From: Calditrichota bacterium
GTDB taxonomy: Bacteria > Calditrichota > Calditrichia > Calditrichales > J004
Length of the DNA stretch: 64,000 nucleotides
Direction: 5' to 3'
Assembly (NCBI GenBank): GCA_024277115.1
Contig: JAJRVW010000081.1
Location: 36,546-100,545 of the forward strand
The notes under the pieces are model-generated. The model ran no database searches and had not been told where the DNA came from. It saw only the letters and a program-made list of their open reading frames with translations. Of the stretch, positions 62,095 through 64,000 are shown in pieces; position 1 is the stretch's first letter; the number at the start of each line of letters is the position of its first letter. Made by a program: the position numbers and the translations under genes.

Positions 62095-62912
62095 TTAATC
62101 CAGTTTTTTTGGGCGCTCATTATCTAAAAAATTCTGTTCCGAAACCACACTTCGTCCCAACTCTTTTTCTGTTTCAATCCGGGCTGTACCAGCTACTTTG
62201 CCACCACGCTTGGCCACATTTTTATTTTTAGATAAAGTTTTCGGTTGTTCTTTTTTAGAAATCTCTGTAGTTACCCGCTCACCAAGCATGGTAAAAATCA
62301 GTTCAAGGTCATCCATGTGGTAACGCAAATTGGCCTTCGATTTCCCAGGCAGGTTTTTATGTTTTCTATACTCTGCCGGTGTCAGGCAAATGTTGCCTTA
62401 GATATTTCCGCAGTTAGGATGGCAAAATCCATTTGTTTAGTGATGCCTCTCTCCTGCCATTCATCGGTAAGGTTCTGACGGATGGTAATACCGCGTAGCC
62501 TTTTATCTATCCAGTCTTTTGGGTACCCTTTTTTTTCAAACATTTCTTTCATGCGTTGTTGGGCAAGTTCGGGGTTTTCAATTTCCTCGATTCTTTCATA
62601 TCCAACCTTGGCAAGCCATCTCTTAAACGGTTCAGCTTTCGGTGATGGGATAGATTGAATAATACGAAGGATACCTTCAGTATTGGAGCAATCTGTAAAC
62701 CTCATCTTTCCATCAGGCGCCTCTATTTTCAATTGTCGACAAACTGTCGACGGTTCAAACCCATCTTCCTCTTTAACCCGGATTTTCATTTTATACCAAT
62801 AATCGCGTGGATTTTTCGAGCTTGTTAAAACCGCAACAATGTCGACAACTGAAAAATACCATTCGCTTTCAATCCAAATTCGGCGAATATTTTTATTTTG
62901 GAAAACAACCAA
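62095..62912 (-). pseudogene. BRO-N domain protein (DinD/antirepressor-like), one-base frameshift
   Basis: The first frame (62912-62382) encodes a BRO-N domain: VVFQNKNIRRIWIESEWYFSVVDIVAVLTSSKNPRDYWYKMK, CRQLKIEAPDGKMRFTDCSN, AEPFKRWLAKVGYERIEEIENPELAQ and GITKQMDFAILTAEISKATF. It stops with a TGA just after. The neighbouring frame continues LTPAEYRKHKNLPGKSKANL, then HMDDLELIFTMLGERVTTEIS, and ends at 62095, as in full-length DinD-like proteins of about 270 residues. One missing G (TTTGCC for TTTGGCC, near 62386) explains the break. Such proteins occur in chromosomes and prophages and may regulate DNA-damage responses. It splits an efflux operon, suggesting insertion. Confidence 0.8.
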
Positions 62913-62979
62913 CTTATTTTTATGTCCGACATAATCCTATTCCTCTAATTTAAACGTCCAGAACTATTTAAATCCGCCC

Positions 62980-64000
62980 TTATTCATATCTTAATGCCTT
63001 AATCGGGTTTAGGCTGGCCGCCTGCTTGGCCGGATAATAACCAAAAACAACGCCCACGCCGCTGCTCACCCCAAAGGAAATAATCACCGACCAGGCGCTG
63101 ACAGCTGTGTCCCAATCGGAATAAAAAGTTATGCCCAACGCCAAAGTATAGCCCACGGCAATCCCGATTAAACCGCCAAAAAGACTGAGGATCAATGCTT
63201 CGGTCAAAAACTGGTTGAGTACATCTTTGCGTGTTGCACCCAAAGACCGGCGGATGCCTATTTCGCGTGTACGTTCCAAAACAGAGGCCAGCATGATATT
63301 CATAATACCGATCCCGCCTACCAAAAGCGAAATCCCGGCAATAGCGCCCATAACAATATTAAAAATTTTCTGGGTTTCTTCACTTTGTTGCAATAATTGT
63401 TCGGGCACAATCATCGAGTAGTTTTTTACCTGATTATGACGGCGGTAAAGAATTTGGTCCACAAGGTTGGAGGTTGCAATCACAGGCGCGTCATTATTAA
63501 GCTGCAAAATAATTTGTTCCAATTCACTTTCACCCTCTTCCCTGTCAAAACGGATATTTACAGAATTAATCGGCGCAAAAATATTGCTGTTTAAATCTAC
63601 CTCTTTGGTGCCCGCAATACTTTTGGGTTGATATTTAAGCACGCCAATAACTGTAAACCAAATACCGCTTATTTTTATTTTTTTGCCCAGCGGGCTTTCC
63701 ACAAGAAAAAGTTCTTTGGCCGCCTGGGCACCCAAAATACACACACGCTGATAGGTTTTATTTTCGTAGTGCGAAAAAACCCCGCCTGATGAAATTTTCA
63801 GGTTCATCAAAGAAAGATATTCAGGATAGGTTCCGGTGAGAACAATTTCAGAAACCCGACTTTTATAGGTCGCTTCATAATCACGCTCCACCACCGGCGC
63901 AATATTATTGATGTTTGGTACAATGGCACGCAGGGCATCCACATCGGGCAAGGCCAGTAAATTTTGGCCTTCATCATTTTCCGTTTCTGTTTCTTCCTGC
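62980..64000 (-). CDS. MacB-type ABC transporter permease, N-terminus beyond the window
   Basis: The visible 340 residues are the periplasmic and C-terminal parts of a MacB/FtsX-family permease. There is a periplasmic domain with LTGTYPEYLSLMNLKISSGGVFSHYENKTYQRVCILGAQAAKELF, then VMGAIAGISLLVGGIGIMNIMLASVLERTREIGIRRSLGATRKDVLNQFLTEALILSLFGGLIGIAVGY (two membrane helices with the coupling region), and a final helix with SLNPIKALRYE at the end. The frame is open to the right edge. MacB pumps export peptides, antibiotics or lipoproteins together with a MacA adaptor and TolC; a TolC gene lies just downstream. Confidence 0.88.
   Translation of the reverse strand, partial: QEETETENDEGQNLLALPDVDALRAIVPNINNIAPVVERDYEATYKSRVSEIVLTGTYPEYLSLMNLKISSGGVFSHYENKTYQRVCILGAQAAKELFLVESPLGKKIKISGIWFTVIGVLKYQPKSIAGTKEVDLNSNIFAPINSVNIRFDREEGESELEQIILQLNNDAPVIATSNLVDQILYRRHNQVKNYSMIVPEQLLQQSEETQKIFNIVMGAIAGISLLVGGIGIMNIMLASVLERTREIGIRRSLGATRKDVLNQFLTEALILSLFGGLIGIAVGYTLALGITFYSDWDTAVSAWSVIISFGVSSGVGVVFGYYPAKQAASLNPIKALRYE

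Overview
The window comes from a Gram-negative bacterium of the Bacteroidota/Ignavibacteria/Calditrichota type; Calditrichota is my best guess. The evidence is indirect: secreted proteins end in 'YPNPFNP'-type sorting domains followed by a FlgD-like Ig fold, there is a PorV/FadL-like outer-membrane protein, the arginine genes are clustered with a GNAT acyltransferase at the head, and a microcompartment locus is present. No rRNA, tRNA or phylogenetic marker was found, so the assignment is inference.

Layout: (1) 1-3192, minus strand: part of a bacterial microcompartment (BMC) operon with two BMC-H shell proteins, a broken phosphotransacetylase, an EutQ-N-like protein, a ParA ATPase and an EutK-like shell protein with a C-terminal winged helix. 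(2) 3393-5780: M14 amidase-like protein, small holin-like membrane protein, COG4299 acyltransferase. (3) 5823-11279: leuBACD operon preceded by a promoter, a Leu/Ile-rich leader peptide and mutually exclusive RNA pairings. (4) 11328-14236: AT-rich orphan gene with a SeqA-N-like start, a GntR/YtrA-type regulator with its membrane partner, and an LSm-like small protein. (5) 14280-17719: proC and a large secreted beta-propeller protein. (6) 17851-24727: arginine operon GNAT-argG-argC-argB-argE-argH, preceded by an Arg-rich leader peptide. (7) 24869-25497: broken VapC with an AbrB-type antitoxin. (8) 25610-32734: molybdopterin operon mobA-moaA-mot1-moaD-moeB-moaE-moaCB-moeA, with a Moco/Tuco-type riboswitch in front of moaA. 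(9) 32778-44521: six minus-strand genes for secreted or outer-membrane proteins (5'-nucleotidase, two barrel proteins, a helix-hairpin-helix barrel, two lamin-tail/OB-fold proteins). (10) 44806-64000: MltD-like transglycosylase, GroES-like protein, M14 peptidase, ABC-F ATPase, SNase-like protein, ClC channel, sulfatase, malic enzyme, TolC, a BRO-N protein and a partial MacB-type permease.

Two themes stand out. First, amino-acid and cofactor operons are controlled by RNA leaders: Leu/Ile attenuation, Arg attenuation and a molybdenum/tungsten cofactor riboswitch. Second, eight genes are each interrupted by one event. In-frame stops occur in leuA, the GNAT gene, vapC and moeA; single-base shifts occur in pta, a small membrane gene, the ClC gene and the BRO-N gene. 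They are annotated here as full-length loci. The cause may be consensus error or real decay, and the sequence alone cannot decide.

Intergenic regions carry several families of dispersed palindromic repeats. The most striking is a 107-bp unit repeated 4.3 times in tandem at 51547-52012.
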